Origin: Rapana venosa | Taxonomy: Eukaryota; Mollusca; Gastropoda; Neogastropoda; Muricidae | DNA: 64,000 nt | Reading direction: 5' to 3' | Assembly: GCA_028751875.1 (NCBI GenBank) | Contig: CM054154.1 | Span: 57,264,788-57,328,787, forward strand | Shown: positions 31,740-45,423 of the stretch, piece by piece | Position numbering within the stretch: position 1 is the stretch's first letter | Layout of the letters: every line of letters starts with the position of its first letter | Translations under genes and position numbers: made by a program | Notes under the pieces: generated by a model | The model's input: the letters and a program-made list of their open reading frames with translations, nothing else | What the model was told of the DNA's origin: nothing | Databases searched by the model: none

Positions 31740-32061
31740 CCTCAACAAATCGTTACTCTGGAAACCATCCAACCTTGCGCCAGCCATGAACCCGAGACTA
31801 ACCAACACGACTTATACAGACCCCTACAACACAGTCAGCTACGTTCGCCAGCGGCACGAAGGTGTAACGTACACACCTGCTGCCTACAACAAAAAGCGAC
31901 ATCTATCACCCCACCTTGTACCACGAGAAATAGGACACTATTTCCATGAACCCACTTTCCAACCCTCTCAGCCCAGAACCCCCAATGTTTCAAGATCGCC
32001 AGTGTGTAGGAGACAACACACTCCTCTCCAACACACAATCATTGTCAAAGTGCTTATCTGA
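31740..32061 (+). CDS. Unidentified open frame, possible gene or pseudogene fragment
   Basis: After a TAA at about 31,731 an open frame of about 110 codons runs through SLLWKPSNLAPAMNPRLTNT and TDPYNTVSYVRQRHEG to HTIIVKVLI. It is rich in Tyr, Pro, His and Arg, balanced in composition and not derived from a simple repeat. Upstream frames (31,490-31,720) also look coding-like but shift, so it may be a broken or processed gene. A possible aataaa-like attaaa lies at 32,131. The Tyr/Pro-rich style recalls small sperm or axonemal proteins, but this is only an impression and I assign no function. Confidence 0.25.
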
Positions 32062-32675
32062 TCTACTAAGATATTTGACAAAAAAAAAGTATGATGCATG
32101 TTCAGTGAGTGCATGTGCTGTACATGTTGTTGATTAAAGTGGTGTGTTGCATGAACTGTGGGTGTGTTTTAAATTACTATTTAATTAAATTGTAATTCTT
32201 TTATATCGAGGAAAAATGAATAAACACATGATGTGTTTTTTTTACATCCAGTCCCTTGTAGGCTATTATAAATATTTGTCATCTCTTCCCACCACATGTG
32301 ACCAACTCTTTCGAATGGCAGAACAGAATTTGACATGTGCGCAGGATTTCTAGCATGCCTTCGCACATGGAGCCACGGCGTATAGTCTCATTCAGAAAGG
32401 ACTGCTGGGAATATGGAGTGAAAGAAAATGTTGTATGGCGACGCGGTGCGCATGTGCGTGCGTGGAAGTGTTGTGTATTGTGTGTATATGCTGTCGCATA
32501 CATCCAAACAGGAGGTATTTTTGATACACAAAATTGTGAATGATTGCTTCAATTCTTCCCCAACAATTTCCCTCCCCCTCTCTCATGACTTTTTGTTTTT
32601 TCCTCCTCCCCCCCCCCCCTTAATTTCCCCCATTAATTAAAATGATATTGATCAATGTCATTCAGCTGTGTGGTT

Positions 32676-32870
32676 TAATAACGCTTTCTGCTTGACTGAA
32701 TCAATTGACACTGTGACTACAGCTATTTGCGGTTTTAAAAAGCAGTCTGGCTTGACTGAAACAATTGACTAATGTTGACTAGCAGCTATAAATTGCTGTT
32801 TATAAAGCGCTCTGCTTACCTGAAGCAATTGCTTTTGTGACTAGCCCAGCTATATTGCTACACAGATACA
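32676..32870 (+). repeat. ~65-bp tandem repeat, three imperfect copies
   Basis: Each unit carries (ct)ctgcttgactgaa-caattg, then tgactag/acagctata and a ttgctgttta-like end. Copies begin near 32,684, 32,745 and 32,809 and differ by 15-25 percent by eye. Confidence 0.7.
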
Positions 32871-33479
32871 CGCTAGCAACAGAACAGTGTGTTAAGACAA
32901 TTTTTGAATATTGCTATCATTTTCCAAGAAATTCTATATTTTTAAATATTGTAATCTACTACTTGTGACTGTAATCATCCTGTTTTTTTAGAGCTTTATA
33001 AGAAATGTGTATTTGTAAGTGATAGTTTATTGAATTAGCAAAATTTATTTGTAGCATCTCTTTATATCAAAATATTCTACACTTTAACGTAAGTGTGGTA
33101 AAACTTTGATCTCCATGAGTGTATGAAATATAAAGGGAGACTGGATTTATACAACACTGTGTTGATATAACAGATTGATTTTTTGCAGATATCCAGAGCA
33201 GCGATTGAAATTGACTTTAGTATTGTTAATACGTTTTAAATGGTTATTCCTTCAATTTCATATAATATTCTCCTGGTTTGATTATTGCATTGACAACCTA
33301 CTAAACGGGTCTTCAATTTGATAGATTACTAAAAACTTACAGAACAAGAAAATAAATACATAAAAATAGAAATCAATCCTGACATAATTATTTCTCCTAA
33401 CTTCAGACAAGTGGCCAAACAAAACAGGGCCACCTGTAGGCTACCTGGGGATAACAACATTGCAACAACAAAAAAGATG
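32871..33479. other. AT-rich DNA, nothing recognised
   Basis: No motif, repeat or coding signal visible on either strand. Confidence 0.3.
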
Positions 33480-34670
33480 ACATTGCCAACCAAACTATAC
33501 AACAGAAAGGAATCGTTCATTTGCTTTGCCTACTAAATCACCGACTTTCTCCAATTGTACAAGAATGCAAATACATGAAAATTTCAGGTAAATTAAATCT
33601 CCCCAGTAAGAACCACTCAAACCCAATCCACCGGGTAACATTATATATATCCTCCTCACTCGGTTGATTAAAGAAAAAAAAACCTTGAGTATTTATGACA
33701 ATGAATCCATGTGGATAGAAAAAAAATTAAAACACAATAACCCAATATTATCAGGATTATATACAGAAAACCTCAGAAACCAGAGCAGTTAGAAAAATTC
33801 CACTCCCTTATGACGCAGTAATACTTTAAAACAATAAAACCGAATTCTTCTTTTGGCTTTTTAACAATAGACTAATAAAAATCTAAACCACAAGGAGCCA
33901 CAACATTACATGTTTGCCCCTTAGAACAACAATCAGATAGACCGACTCGGCTAACAAATAACTCTAGAAACATTAATAGATCATATCTACACACTCACAT
34001 AAACACCCCAAAACGTGGATCAGTTGATCATAATCCAGTGTGTGCTTATACTTGTTTAAAAAATCATATCAAAATACCTAAAGTAGGGCAATAAAACTAT
34101 TTTTACAGTAAAATTTAAAAACTTAAACGAGCAAGAATTATCCTTTCAGACTTGACAACTCGCCATTACATGACATATATCAAATTCAGTATACCCAGAT
34201 TAAAGCCCGCAGAATTTGAATAGGACATTTACTTCAGTAAAACGACAAACAGTCCCTTACAATATAAAAAAAAAGAGTTAAAGAAAAAATCAAACCACCT
34301 ATGCTAACACAATACATAGAATCAGAAAACCACCTAGAGTCTAGTTTTTAAACACTTGTTCAAAAGAGCATTCAAGACACAAAGAAACAAAGAAAACTTC
34401 ACTAAAAACGCAAATCAAAACGTGATTACTTCAAAAGTCGTTAATTACAACTACCGACCACACCTATTATGGAAGCCATCAATACAAATTATTAAAAAAT
34501 TGTTTTAAATAACAAAAAAAACCCCCTAATAATCAAAAAGTCAACAGACTGTTAAAGATATATCCAAGCTGATAATTGAACAACTACATCACAAACATTG
34601 CCAACCAAAGAAATATCAAATGGACAAGTCAAATGAAAATATCTCCATTACTTAAAACAATATCGAATCA
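33480..34670 (+). mobile_element. Non-LTR family D: endonuclease and linker fragment
   Basis: Broken frames read KNLEYL…, PNIIRIIYRKPQKPEQLEKF-like sequence around 33,735-33,800, a GFLTID-like strand near 33,860, TLIDHIYT at 33,970-33,993 and DHNPVCAY at 34,027-34,050. The D-H-N-P box is the end of the apurinic-type endonuclease domain of non-LTR elements, and TLIDHIYT is typical of CR1/Jockey-group elements in corals and molluscs. A Lys-rich linker follows (34,360-34,450). The fragment stops at the start of duplication copy 2. Confidence 0.65.
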
Positions 34671-35160
34671 AGGGTTTATCCATGATCTGTGTAGAAGACC
34701 ATATGTAAAGCAAACTGTTTTATGTTGACAGAGCGTTTCATAAGTATGGCTAGTTTAAACAGGTACACCTGACTGCGATTGTGTTTGTTATTAACATTTT
34801 ATCTACTATAGAATAATAATGTATAAATATTAATAAAGATGCACAATACGAGGCTGTATCTCTCTATAACCCAAGAGACTATTATCCTTAAATAAAGCAA
34901 GATGTTCAGTGGCAGAGACATTTGATCTTCGAAGTAAAATTTCCCACCCACTGAAATCAACATAAAAACCCACCAATTAAGGTATGATCCACTGCAAAAG
35001 CATGGATGTACTAATCCTATACAGTTTAACCAAAACCACTTATACCTTGCTATCCACTGTGCAACTAACAGCATGTGTGTCATATGCTGTCACAGATCCA
35101 TCCAAACCAGTTAGTAATGCTGTGTACGGTTTCTATGTGTACTATCATTTAGGCTGTGTT

Positions 35161-38100
35161 TTCTGATCAGGCTTCAACCACTTCTCAAACCAAATCATCA
35201 TCCCATTGAGACAGCTCCGAGAAACTCCTCACTAAGAAAGCTCAGCTGCAATGAACATTTGGTCTTAAATATTGTCAAGAACTGTACAAACTACCCAAAA
35301 CAACCTGAACAAGAGCAAAATAGAAGAGAAAGCCACAACATCAAAGGCACCCTCGCCATAACCTATACTGAGGAAGCGTGGAAGAAGCCATCCGCAGCTT
35401 ACCAGTAGGAAATCCCCGGGAAGCCAGACAATATACAGCAGAGCCTGCTCAAGCATGGTGGCGAACAGTCAATCAGAATATGTTACCGCTATCTGTCAAA
35501 AGATTTTGGGAGACAAAACAGTGGCCAACAGACTGGACACAATCACATCATCATAACCCCTGCCCAAGAAGGGAATTTACGCCAAAGCCCAAAACTATAG
35601 AACAATCAGCCTCATCAGCCAACGCCATGCAAGATCATGCTCCAAAGTTATTTTGAATCGACTCTAGAATGAGGCCAAAGAACACCTTGCAGAGGAACAA
35701 GCTGTGGGGGGGTTCAGCATGCCGGAGCACAATCGAACAGATTTTAATAACTGCCACATCATGATGAAAAACATCTTCAACATCAGAGAGACCTGTTCCA
35801 CAACTTCAATCGACTTCAAAAGGCTTTTGACAGAGTATGCACATGGCCTTGCAGATCCTCAGAATGTTTTGGCATTGAAGAAGTACTAGTGCAAACCAAT
35901 CAAGCACTAGACAACACTGCAAGAATGCAGTCCTACGAACAATCAGGTCCGGCGACTACTGTCAAAACCCCAGTTTGGTCCCGACAATGGATGCTTTTAT
36001 CTCCAGTCCCTGTTCAATCTGTTCTTCGGAAAACATTATGAAGAGACCTCCATGACACTCCACTCTCCATCTCCATTGGCGGCAGACCCCTCAACAACTT
36101 ACGGTTTTGTCCGATGACAATGACCACATGGGCGGAAGTAACACCAGAGCTGCAAGAACTTACGACCAACTTAGAACAGAGCTGGAGCATATGGGATGGA
36201 GGTGAGCTCGAGAAAAGAAAAGAATTGTGAACAGCACGAAGCAATGCCACCGCTAAAATTTACAAGAACGGCGTCCCAACAACTAGAGGAGGTAGACCTT
36301 TTAAAATACCATCGGCGCTACACTCACAACGGACGGCCGATCGCGACAGAAATCAAAGTCACAAATAGCCCTGCAACATCTTCCATGACAAAACTCAAAC
36401 CCATCCAAAATATGGAAAAGTAAGAGATCAGGGGTGTTTTTTCCCAATCAACCTAAAGCTCTACAAAGCCCTAATTCAGACTATCCTGCTGTAGTAAGTG
36501 AAACCTGGACATTACTGCTGAAACAGCAAAGCGATCCAGTCATCAAAACAAAATGCATAAAAACTACTAGGTCATATCTTGCGAGAACGAAAGACCAACG
36601 AAGTTGTCAAGAGTCAAATAACTAACGCTGGCAGGTCCACAGGAATCCCCTTCTCACCATCGTCAAAAGAAAAAGCGACATGGTTTCGGCCACGTCACCC
36701 TCCACAACCGTCGGCCCAAAACAGTACTGCAGGTTTGAACACTCGAAGGTGGCAGAATGAGGAAACATAAAAGTCATGAATGACACAACAAACAGAGAAT
36801 GGACAGGATGAATGACTCGGCACGGTAGTGTTTCATCGATTAGTTTTATTCAAGGGAAACAACTGTCAATCACGTGTCATTATTATACACTTATGAGTTA
36901 CATACCTTTACTGTTACTATGGTAATTGGATCATCAAGCTAACGAACGATCAGTAAACTTTTTTCGCTCTATCATAACTGAGTTTGTTACATCTATCGAT
37001 GTAGCGAATGAATCGGATCACAAACACTACAAACATCTCATTGGCACGAGGATGGTGAAGAAATACGTTATGTAAGCAATCCCTTCACCTCCTCGTCGCA
37101 ATGTGAAGTTTGTAGTGTTTGTGATCCATTCATCGCTACATCGATAGATTATACAAACTCATTTATGAATAGAGGACCAATTTAATGAAATCGATTTCGT
37201 TAGCTTGAGATCCAATACCACACCATGCGCAGCAGAGACAAGAGACACTAAAAAAAAAGCCAACCAGAAACGCTACCAGACAGTAAGGCATACATCACAC
37301 TCCCCCTAACCCGAGTGAAGCTGTACTCCTGAAGATTTCCAGCCACCAACGCTTGACACACCTAACCAGCCTGCCCCTCTTGTGTCATTAGCAAAAGATC
37401 AATGGTTACAGCCCCAGAGAGGACAACAGATCACCAGAAACACAGCAATTTCTACAAGAAATCTCCACAACACCCTTTACTACAGCACACAGAGACTGTT
37501 CCCACTTCTGAGCTGAAAAGATGAATCTGAGAACACTGCACCCCCAGACAGACCCCATTCACACACAACTCCCAGCAATCACTTCCAAAACAACACCTTA
37601 CAATCGCACTGAACCCAGAAGATCCAATCGCCAAATCAACTACCCAAGAATGTGATGATTAGTCATTGACAATGATAGTTATCAAACGGAATGAAATATG
37701 ATTTTATTAGATTTCATGTACAACTTTCATTATGTTTAGTTAATCACTAAGTTACCGTTAGAATCAAGATTCTGTTTGAACTGTCATGTCATTTCAAACT
37801 TGCATTTATCTCCGTATCAACACTCGTTATTTAAAAAAAAAAAAAAATCATTGGTTTTCCATGTATACAATTTATAAATTTTGTGCTCCAAACTTCATAT
37901 GAACAAGTAATCAAAAATAGTCTACATTCACTTGCTACCAATCTTGGAGAGGAGAAAGGAGGAAAAGATCATTAAAGTAAGTTGATAATTAAGAAGTTGA
38001 TACAATTTATTTAGAATAATCAATCATCCTCAGATTCAAATTGTAGTATATCAACCCATCAAATTTATGGAAAATAATCTGATTATCTCCTTTCAATTTT

Positions 38101-38471
38101 TCAAAAAACAACCATTTTTCATCCGAGGAAGAGGTGATTGTAGTGTTACATAGATTAGTTTGTATTCAGGAAACAACTGTCACGTGGTCATTATTTATTC
38201 ATCTTTAAAGAATACATACCTTTTACTGTTACTAATGGTTTGGAATATCAAGCTAACGAACGATCATTAAACTTTGTCGCTCCTAACATAACGGAGTTTG
38301 TTTTACATCTATCGATGTATCGAATGAATCGATCACAAACACAACCAACATCACAGGCACTACTGCGCAGAGCGAGGACCAGAGATGATGGAGAGGCTTA
38401 CCACGGCCATCGCTTATCATGTCCTCCCCCAACGACCGCCAAGGTTCACGGGTCTGATTATGAAGAATGAT
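35161..38471 (+). mobile_element. RTE-beta element (copy 2), interrupted
   Basis: Same sequence as 18,780-22,090 shifted by 16,381, including identical frameshifts. Shared frameshifts mean that the copies come from one already dead element rather than from two insertions. Confidence 0.8.
36824..38355 (+). mobile_element. LTR-like non-coding insertion, copy 2
   Basis: Copy of the 20,443-21,974 element with the same end repeats (36,824-37,040 and 38,139-38,355), hairpin and ggcac flanks. Confidence 0.65.
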
Positions 38472-39657
38472 ATTCTGAGCTGCTGTCCCACTGCCCACTG
38501 ATTGCACTTCAGATCCCTTTAATAGTAGATTAAACATGAAGGCGTATGAGAAGGCTTTCAATAGAGTTCAATATTGATTCTAAGACTGCATTCAGAACAA
38601 ACACAGGAAAAAAATCACGGCATGGGGACTCGTATTATGTGGGGTGGCACAGGATGTATAACTAGACTGGTGGCCTTCAAATACACTTTCTCACGCGGAG
38701 CAAGAGTTGTTTCTGGTTTCATAGAGCAAATGCACATGTCTAGCATGATTACTTATTTAATCTTGATAATAGAGAAGTGTTATACACGACCATGATTAGA
38801 GAGGAATAATTGACTCTGTTCGGGCCTACTGTGTGGTGCTTGCTTGGTGCACAGCCACAGACAAGATCAAGTATTATCGGGGCACCTGTTTTATGCACAG
38901 AGCATGTTTCTAGCTAAATCTTGAAGACATATTAACTCAGCTGTTGACTCAAGCATCAATCATTAACAAAATCTTCACTATGCACGTCTAACGAAGACAT
39001 TGCTATAGAACATGTTTATATATGCTTTCCTTCCAACATGCAGTTGACAAATAGAACAATTAAACAAACTACAACAACAGTATTATTATAGCTGAAGATG
39101 ATGTGGCAGCTTGGAAAAAAGAAAGTGTAAACAATAGCACACCAAAGCAGTATAACCGTATCACCAAAGCAAAAAGTTTAGTAACAACACAGAACAACAA
39201 CAAGGGAAAGAACTACTACCACCTAACCACAGAGCAAAGACAAAAAGATATTCCCCTTGTAAAGACAGTCCCACTATGATGAAATAATTGCTTTAACAAT
39301 ATACTTGTTTTAAGCGGCCCTCGCTTATCTTATTTTAGAAAGAAGAAAACCAACAACTAAAAACCAGTACCGCCCAACAAATGCTCTGCCATAAATCTCC
39401 ACAACTTTCCTGCAGTTGATAGCAGCCAGCTAATCACTGAGCCATTTATACCAGAAGTGCTTGCCAACTTTGAAGGCTAATTTTTTTTAATTGGGTGTCT
39501 GCTAAGTGACCGAGTTAATTCATAACCCAGCTGAGCCTGTGGTGCGGAGATGGTGTGAAGGTGGTGTGGAGGTTGCTTCCTGTCAGCGCAATACACAAGT
39601 GAGCTTATAGCGAAACCCAATGCAGTAATTCTACTAATACGTGTTTATGCCTTTTTT

Positions 39658-39658
<1 letters not shown>

Positions 39659-39701
<43 letters not shown>

Positions 39702-39716
39702 CCCCCTTTTTTTTTT

Positions 39717-39755
<39 letters not shown>
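39659..39755 (+). repeat. Poly(T) tract, copy 2
   Basis: Same length and interruption as 23,278-23,374. Identical homopolymer lengths in two supposedly independent copies are unexpected and favour a very recent or artefactual duplication. Confidence 0.9.
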
Positions 39756-39757
<2 letters not shown>

Positions 39758-40695
39758 CGCGAAACAGTGTACGAATTCTTTCGCTCGGCTAGAGTTGTTT
39801 TTCATAAGAAGCTGTGGATTGTTTCCTTTTATTCTGCTAACCTGAGATTGGTAGTTGTTGTCTGTTATAGTTAAGACCTCTAATCTTGCATGCGTTCATC
39901 CTGCAGATTTTTAGAACGCTAAGTGTGATTCCTTTCTATTACTTCCTGCCAAAGAATTGCATCGTCTGCTTCTCCTAGCTTCTTCTTTTCTAGTACAATG
40001 CTTTGAGTCTAAATCGCCTAGCTTTGCTATTTATTTAACCTTCGCATCTAATACTTTGTATTGCTTGATTGAGCCCCATTATTCCGCATGGTATGGGTTC
40101 ATCATTATTTTTTTCAGTGCTGTGGTCTTCGTCGCTTGTGTGAAGCTAGTTTCCACCTCTAGAATAGTTTCAGTTGTTGTGTTTGCCGACAGAGCTAGGT
40201 CTTCAAGTGTAACTTTCAATGTTTGTTGGTAGGTTTTGTTTTCGCATTTTGATAGGTGTGTAACACTTGCGTAGGCAGTCTTGATAGTAGTAGTAGTTAT
40301 GATCACTATTACCCAGTTTTTCCTCTGCCAGCAACACTTAGTCTCTGCGTGAGTGATTTTTTGACTAAAAACTGATGAGGTTTATTTTTCTTTGTTAATA
40401 AAACTTTTGTCCCTTGTCAGTTATACATACATATTTCTTTGTTTCCATATCAATAGTCAGTATGGCTAGTACTTCTGGTGTTGGTTGTCCCACAACTTGT
40501 GTGAAAATCTTTAACCCTGCTTTCTAATAATGTCTCATTCTGACTGAATGCAAGGTTGCTACAGATGCTAGCCGCTTCACCCATATCATCAGCTGGCAAT
40601 AAACACATCATCCAATATCATAACATAGTCTTCCATAATTCTATTATTGTTCTTTATTTGCGACATAGTAGAAAAAAATTAGCGCAACAAACAAA

Positions 40696-41731
40696 TTGGA
40701 GCAATCCTTGATCCATACAGATTTTAAAAGATCCTTAGGCATTAAAGGAAAACAGACAATCGTTATTACACAACAACACCCCTCCACTATTGATGAAAAT
40801 CAGATTCTGACAGTTAGTTTTCCTAATTTAGAAAAGATGTATGTCATTGTTCCAGGCACAACTAGCTTCCTTTTCAGATTGAACTAGAGGCCCCCCCCCC
40901 TCAGAAAGATGATCCAAACAGAAGTGGTAGCAAAGTTAGTAGGCTATTATCAAAAAAAAAAGTGACAAGCTAGAAGGCAAGAAGTGCTGTCACTAAACAA
41001 CGCAGACATATTCTTGATCCTAACTGATTTATGGGATGACAAACGGAAAAAAGAGCTGATCTTATTTTATCAAGGCATACAGGATGATGAGGGACTAAAA
41101 CACAGAGTAGGTTCGCTGATAAGGGAAACAGGAAAAACGATGCAAGCATAGCAAAACTTATGGTAACAGTTTTGTATCCTCATGACTTTGAACTGCCTCA
41201 CTCTCACTGCCTTACAAACAGGCGCACACATAGATAGACTGTCCCATATGACTGACCTTTAATGACAGTGCTTCGTGTTAATACATCCACTGATGCTGAG
41301 GCAAAGTACAATAATAAACAGGTATTACTTTAGAGTATGATGTTTGTCAATCACCACAGCCTGACATGCTTGAATGCACAGCAATAACAGTCCTCTAAGG
41401 CTATTCTAAAATTAGAAAGAGTGCACAACATAGCCCATTAATGAAGATAAACAGATACTGTTGTGGAACAATAATCTTAACACCCCAGCAAGATCGTTAA
41501 AAGGAATATAATGCTGAATGAAGAACACCCCCCCTTTTCCAGATCAAGAGAGAGCTTTATAAATCCTCTTGAATGTTATTAAAATTTAACATTAATATAG
41601 CGGGACAGCCAAATCAAACTACGCCTTAGTTATTTACCATATCAACAATATAGATGAGGTAAGAAAATACTGGTTCTGGTCAACACAATGATACCACAAC
41701 TGTAGGTACAAGCAAATCTTTACATCTACAT
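40696..41731 (+). pseudogene. Polinton/Maverick-like capsid protein remnant, copy 2
   Basis: Identical to 24,315-25,350, with the same breaks. Confidence 0.5.
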
Positions 41732-41970
41732 GATGTTAGGCTTCATGAATACCTAACATCTAAATATGCATTGTGGGTGACTAAGATCAACAGAAGATGA
41801 AAAGCTTCAATGTTTCATGAACCGCATTGAAAACGGCTCAAAGGAATAACTACAACTAGAGAAAGAGCAAGAAAATGATGAGACCCATATAAATAATCCT
41901 AATTGTAGTGATGGATGCCACAAGCACAACATTGAGGAAACAGACTAAAAGAATTGTTTACTAATGGACC

Positions 41971-42541
41971 ATCTAAGTTTTCAACCAAAAGAAGCCACAC
42001 TGCTCTCTAATTATGCGGGCAAGACTGGCTGTGGCAAGACTGTATTTGTTTAGATTTTATATACAAACAGTGTACAAAAATCATTTCGAGTTCATTGTTA
42101 AATTCTGTCCCAACACTGCCCAACAATAAAACATACAGAAAGAAAATTTATTTGAACAGAAGAGAATATAAATATAGTCAATCCCTCTGACCAGGCTAAG
42201 CTAGTGTTTTAGAATACTATTACAGGATGTTAGAAAAAATAGGCAACCCTTTTCTTAAAAGACGACTGCTCATCAGAGCGTGACATGTTAAGAAAATGAA
42301 TAGTTTTGTCTAAGCTTGCTTCAGTGGGAGAACTATGCACAGATATCTGTTTTGGTTGTCTGACACAAAAAATATAAAAGCATATAAAAAGATACCGAGA
42401 ACAAAATCAAGTACGTTGTACTTTTTCACAATGAAAACAGAGATGGGTTTAAGAATTGCCTTCAGGAGAATGATGTTATTACAGAGACGACAAGAAGAGA
42501 AAGAAAAAACAAAACAGAGAAGCCTCAAAGCATAGTAAACT
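41971..42541 (+). pseudogene. A32-like packaging ATPase remnant, copy 2
   Basis: Identical to 25,590-26,160; Walker A AGKTGCGKT at 42,015-42,041, with the same stop after it. Confidence 0.6.
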
Positions 42542-42830
42542 AATACCAAACAGACCAGCCGACTAAAACTGTGTAGTGTCAAACCCAATAGCTTATTTTT
42601 TAAAACACACACAAGAACATACAACAGACACAAACATACACACACACTCTCACACACAACCACACATAGATACATATATATATTCAATGTCCTGTGCTAG
42701 AGCTGTAGGCCTACTGCTGTGTTGTATTGGCAATGCCAAAAATCTTTTTTTAGCATATGGGGGCGTGGCTAAGTATTGCACCCATCATATAGTAGGTTTT
42801 TTAAAATTAATTAATTTCACTACATCAACG

Positions 42831-43138
42831 CCTTCGGGGCAGCCCAGTGGTGAAGTGGAATGCTTAAGACAGGGTAGGCAGGCAAAGCAGGCAGGCATGG
42901 ATCAAACCCCGTAAGGTAGCAGTATCTACAGTGTCCTATGTGTTGTGTGGAATGCGTGTGGTGTGTGAATGCGTGTGTCGGCATTCCAACAGTCGTGAAT
43001 GCGTGAAATACATCTCCGCTAACCCAAAGCTCATTGCAGTGCCCTCCAAAATTGCTCTCCTTCTGTAACAGAACCTGGGTACGGAAAAGGTTTTGCACTC
43101 ATTTATATTTTTTAAATAAAGAAAAAAAAAATTTAGCA
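42831..43138 (+). mobile_element. tRNA-derived SINE, copy 2
   Basis: Same as 26,450-26,757, carried by the block duplication rather than by a separate insertion. Confidence 0.65.
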
Positions 43139-43441
43139 CAGCATATCATAAATCAAATAATAAAGAGGAAGTATTATTCATTTTATAAATAAGTAAATTT
43201 TGGTATTAATATTTCTTGACAAAGATATTGTTCAGCACCATACAAAAATAAAATAGGGAACATTATCTTCTTTTAGAAAGAGAATAAGATGTAATAGTTC
43301 ATGACAAAATATTTATTAGTTATTAATAAGTTTTTGATAAAGTTCTTGACAAGTTCTTGATAAGAAAAATGTTTTTAGCATAAAATCCATAATTTTATAG
43401 TTTTACCATCAAAGCAAATTGTAACATTTTTATTTATTACA

Positions 43442-43594
43442 AGAGATAGGCAAAAATCCAACTTAAGGAAAGTGCTCTTCAGACTAACCTAGTTTTTATA
43501 AAAACATGGCAAACTTTTTTGGGCCGATGAGTTTTATAATAAAACTAGGTATGTCTGAAGAGCACTTTACCTAAGTCCGGCTTTGCCTATCTCT
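43442..43594. repeat. Inverted repeat with 52-bp arms, copy 2
   Basis: Same hairpin as 27,061-27,213. Confidence 0.8.
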
Positions 43595-44286
43595 GGGGCT
43601 CGCAACCCGAATGTGAAGGCCAATAAAAAGTGCAACACAGCAGATGACACACAATCTTCATCATTTTACTGTTTAGGACTTTTGTTTCTCATTTTATTGT
43701 TTTCTCAGGTTGGTGTTTTTGTTGTTGTTATTGTTTTTGGTGGGTTTTTTTTTCTCTTTTGTCCTCTTCCTCTCCTAAGATAACAATGACAACAAATAAA
43801 AAAAAAGAGGATACTCAATATGGGACCCCACACCCTGCATCTGTGAGTTCCCAACGCTTGTGCCACGGAACAATCAGTTCACCAAAGACTCCTGCCAGAT
43901 TACATATGAGCTAATCATGCTAACAAGCCTTTATGGCGATTTGTATTATATGAAAGGTACTGTGGGCAATACCAGCCTTGAAATATTACCGCCACAAACA
44001 AAATATAAAAAAATAACAACAAAGAGATAATTGTCCAGCGTAATAGCACTACATTTACCAACAGAACTTTGCATAACATTCATTCAAGTCTTCCAATGAA
44101 GGCAAACTCCTGACAAATCATGTGAACCACCCACTGGCACAAAAAATGTTCAATGAAAATGCGTGTGCAGGAGTGGTTGGAAAAGTATGTTACGAAACCT
44201 AAAAATCATTGTAAAACAGCTGGCAGCACCAAAGGCTCCAACACAAACAACCAACAATATTAACAATATTCTAACAAATTCAAAGT

Positions 44287-44298
44287 CCACACACCACG

Positions 44299-44332
<34 letters not shown>

Positions 44333-44429
44333 CGACACACACAACACACACACACCCACACCGACAAAAAATAGACACACACACACACACACACATCACA
44401 CAACAACACACACACACACACACAAACAA
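44287..44429 (+). repeat. CA microsatellite, copy 2
   Basis: Same array and interruptions as 27,903-28,045; no length difference seen, although such tracts mutate fast. Confidence 0.95.
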
Positions 44430-44493
44430 AACAGAGTTGTACATTCCAGCAGGGTGATGAATTTTGGCTTCAAAGCAGGGACAGACAGGATAA

Positions 44494-45423
44494 GGAAACA
44501 AGAGGGAAAAATCATAGGTTTGAAATATGTATTATTGAGGCTGGATTTAAACTGCGTAAGTAGGCCGTTTCACGAAGGGAAGATAGGAGGTCATTCCAGA
44601 TTGAATGACCCAGAAAAAGAGAAAGAGCAAACGGGCCAACAGTGGATTGGTTTAATCTAGGTAATAGGGTGCTGTTTAATTTTGTGAACATTTGTAACAG
44701 AGGGTACTGATCTTGTACTTTACACCTGTGGGCACAGGCAACCATTGAGAGATTGCAGATGAGAAATATGCTCAGATTTTTTCTTTAGAGGACTAATCGA
44801 GCTCATGAGTTTTGTTATTCGATGAAGGAGTGGATAGATGAGCTGGCCAGACCACCAAAATGAATTTACATAGTCCAACTGTGAAAGAGATGTGACAAGT
44901 TTTGGATGTTGCACAGATGAACAGGTACAATTCGGATTGCACCATATACGTTCGTAATGATAGTAGCAGGACAGCAGTCTGGGTGATGAATATTTGCATA
45001 GAGAATGTGTTGGTCAATAACAACACCTACGCATACTTAACCTGTGCAGTGGATAGCGTGAACTGATGTAACTGCCAAATTTCCAATTGAGTCTTTGTGA
45101 ATGAAGAGAGTTTGTGTTTTGGTCCCCTTTAAACAGGCTTCGGTTTATATCTGCATTTGCTGTAACATTTATGTGTCAATCCAGTTTTTGAATGTCTGAA
45201 GGCAAAGTGACATATTTGTCAGAGATAATTCAGATTTTCAGAGTGTCCCTTGCATATGAATCTAAAATTCTCAGCGTTAGTTGGTTGGTTCTTGATGAAC
45301 TGGTGACGATTTAATATGTATGAAGAGTGGAACAGTGTAGAGATGAACAGGACAACAAGTGTCAGAACTATCCTTGTGGGACTCCACATTGATCACCTGT
45401 AGTTTTGCCAATTGGATTGAATT
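44494..45423 (-). mobile_element. Family A RT 3' half, copy 2, truncated at duplication end
   Basis: Same as 28,110-29,039. Upstream RT and endonuclease parts are absent here because the duplication ends at 45,423. Confidence 0.8.

Larger units (their letters stand above)
34679..45423 (+). repeat. Large direct duplication, copy 2
   Basis: Direct copy of 18,301-29,039. The start is noisy (34,679-34,791), the body identical by eye, with a second noisy patch at 43,645-43,800. It begins immediately after the family D fragment and ends inside a minus-strand family A RT, where it abuts a plus-strand family A tail. Confidence 0.95.
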
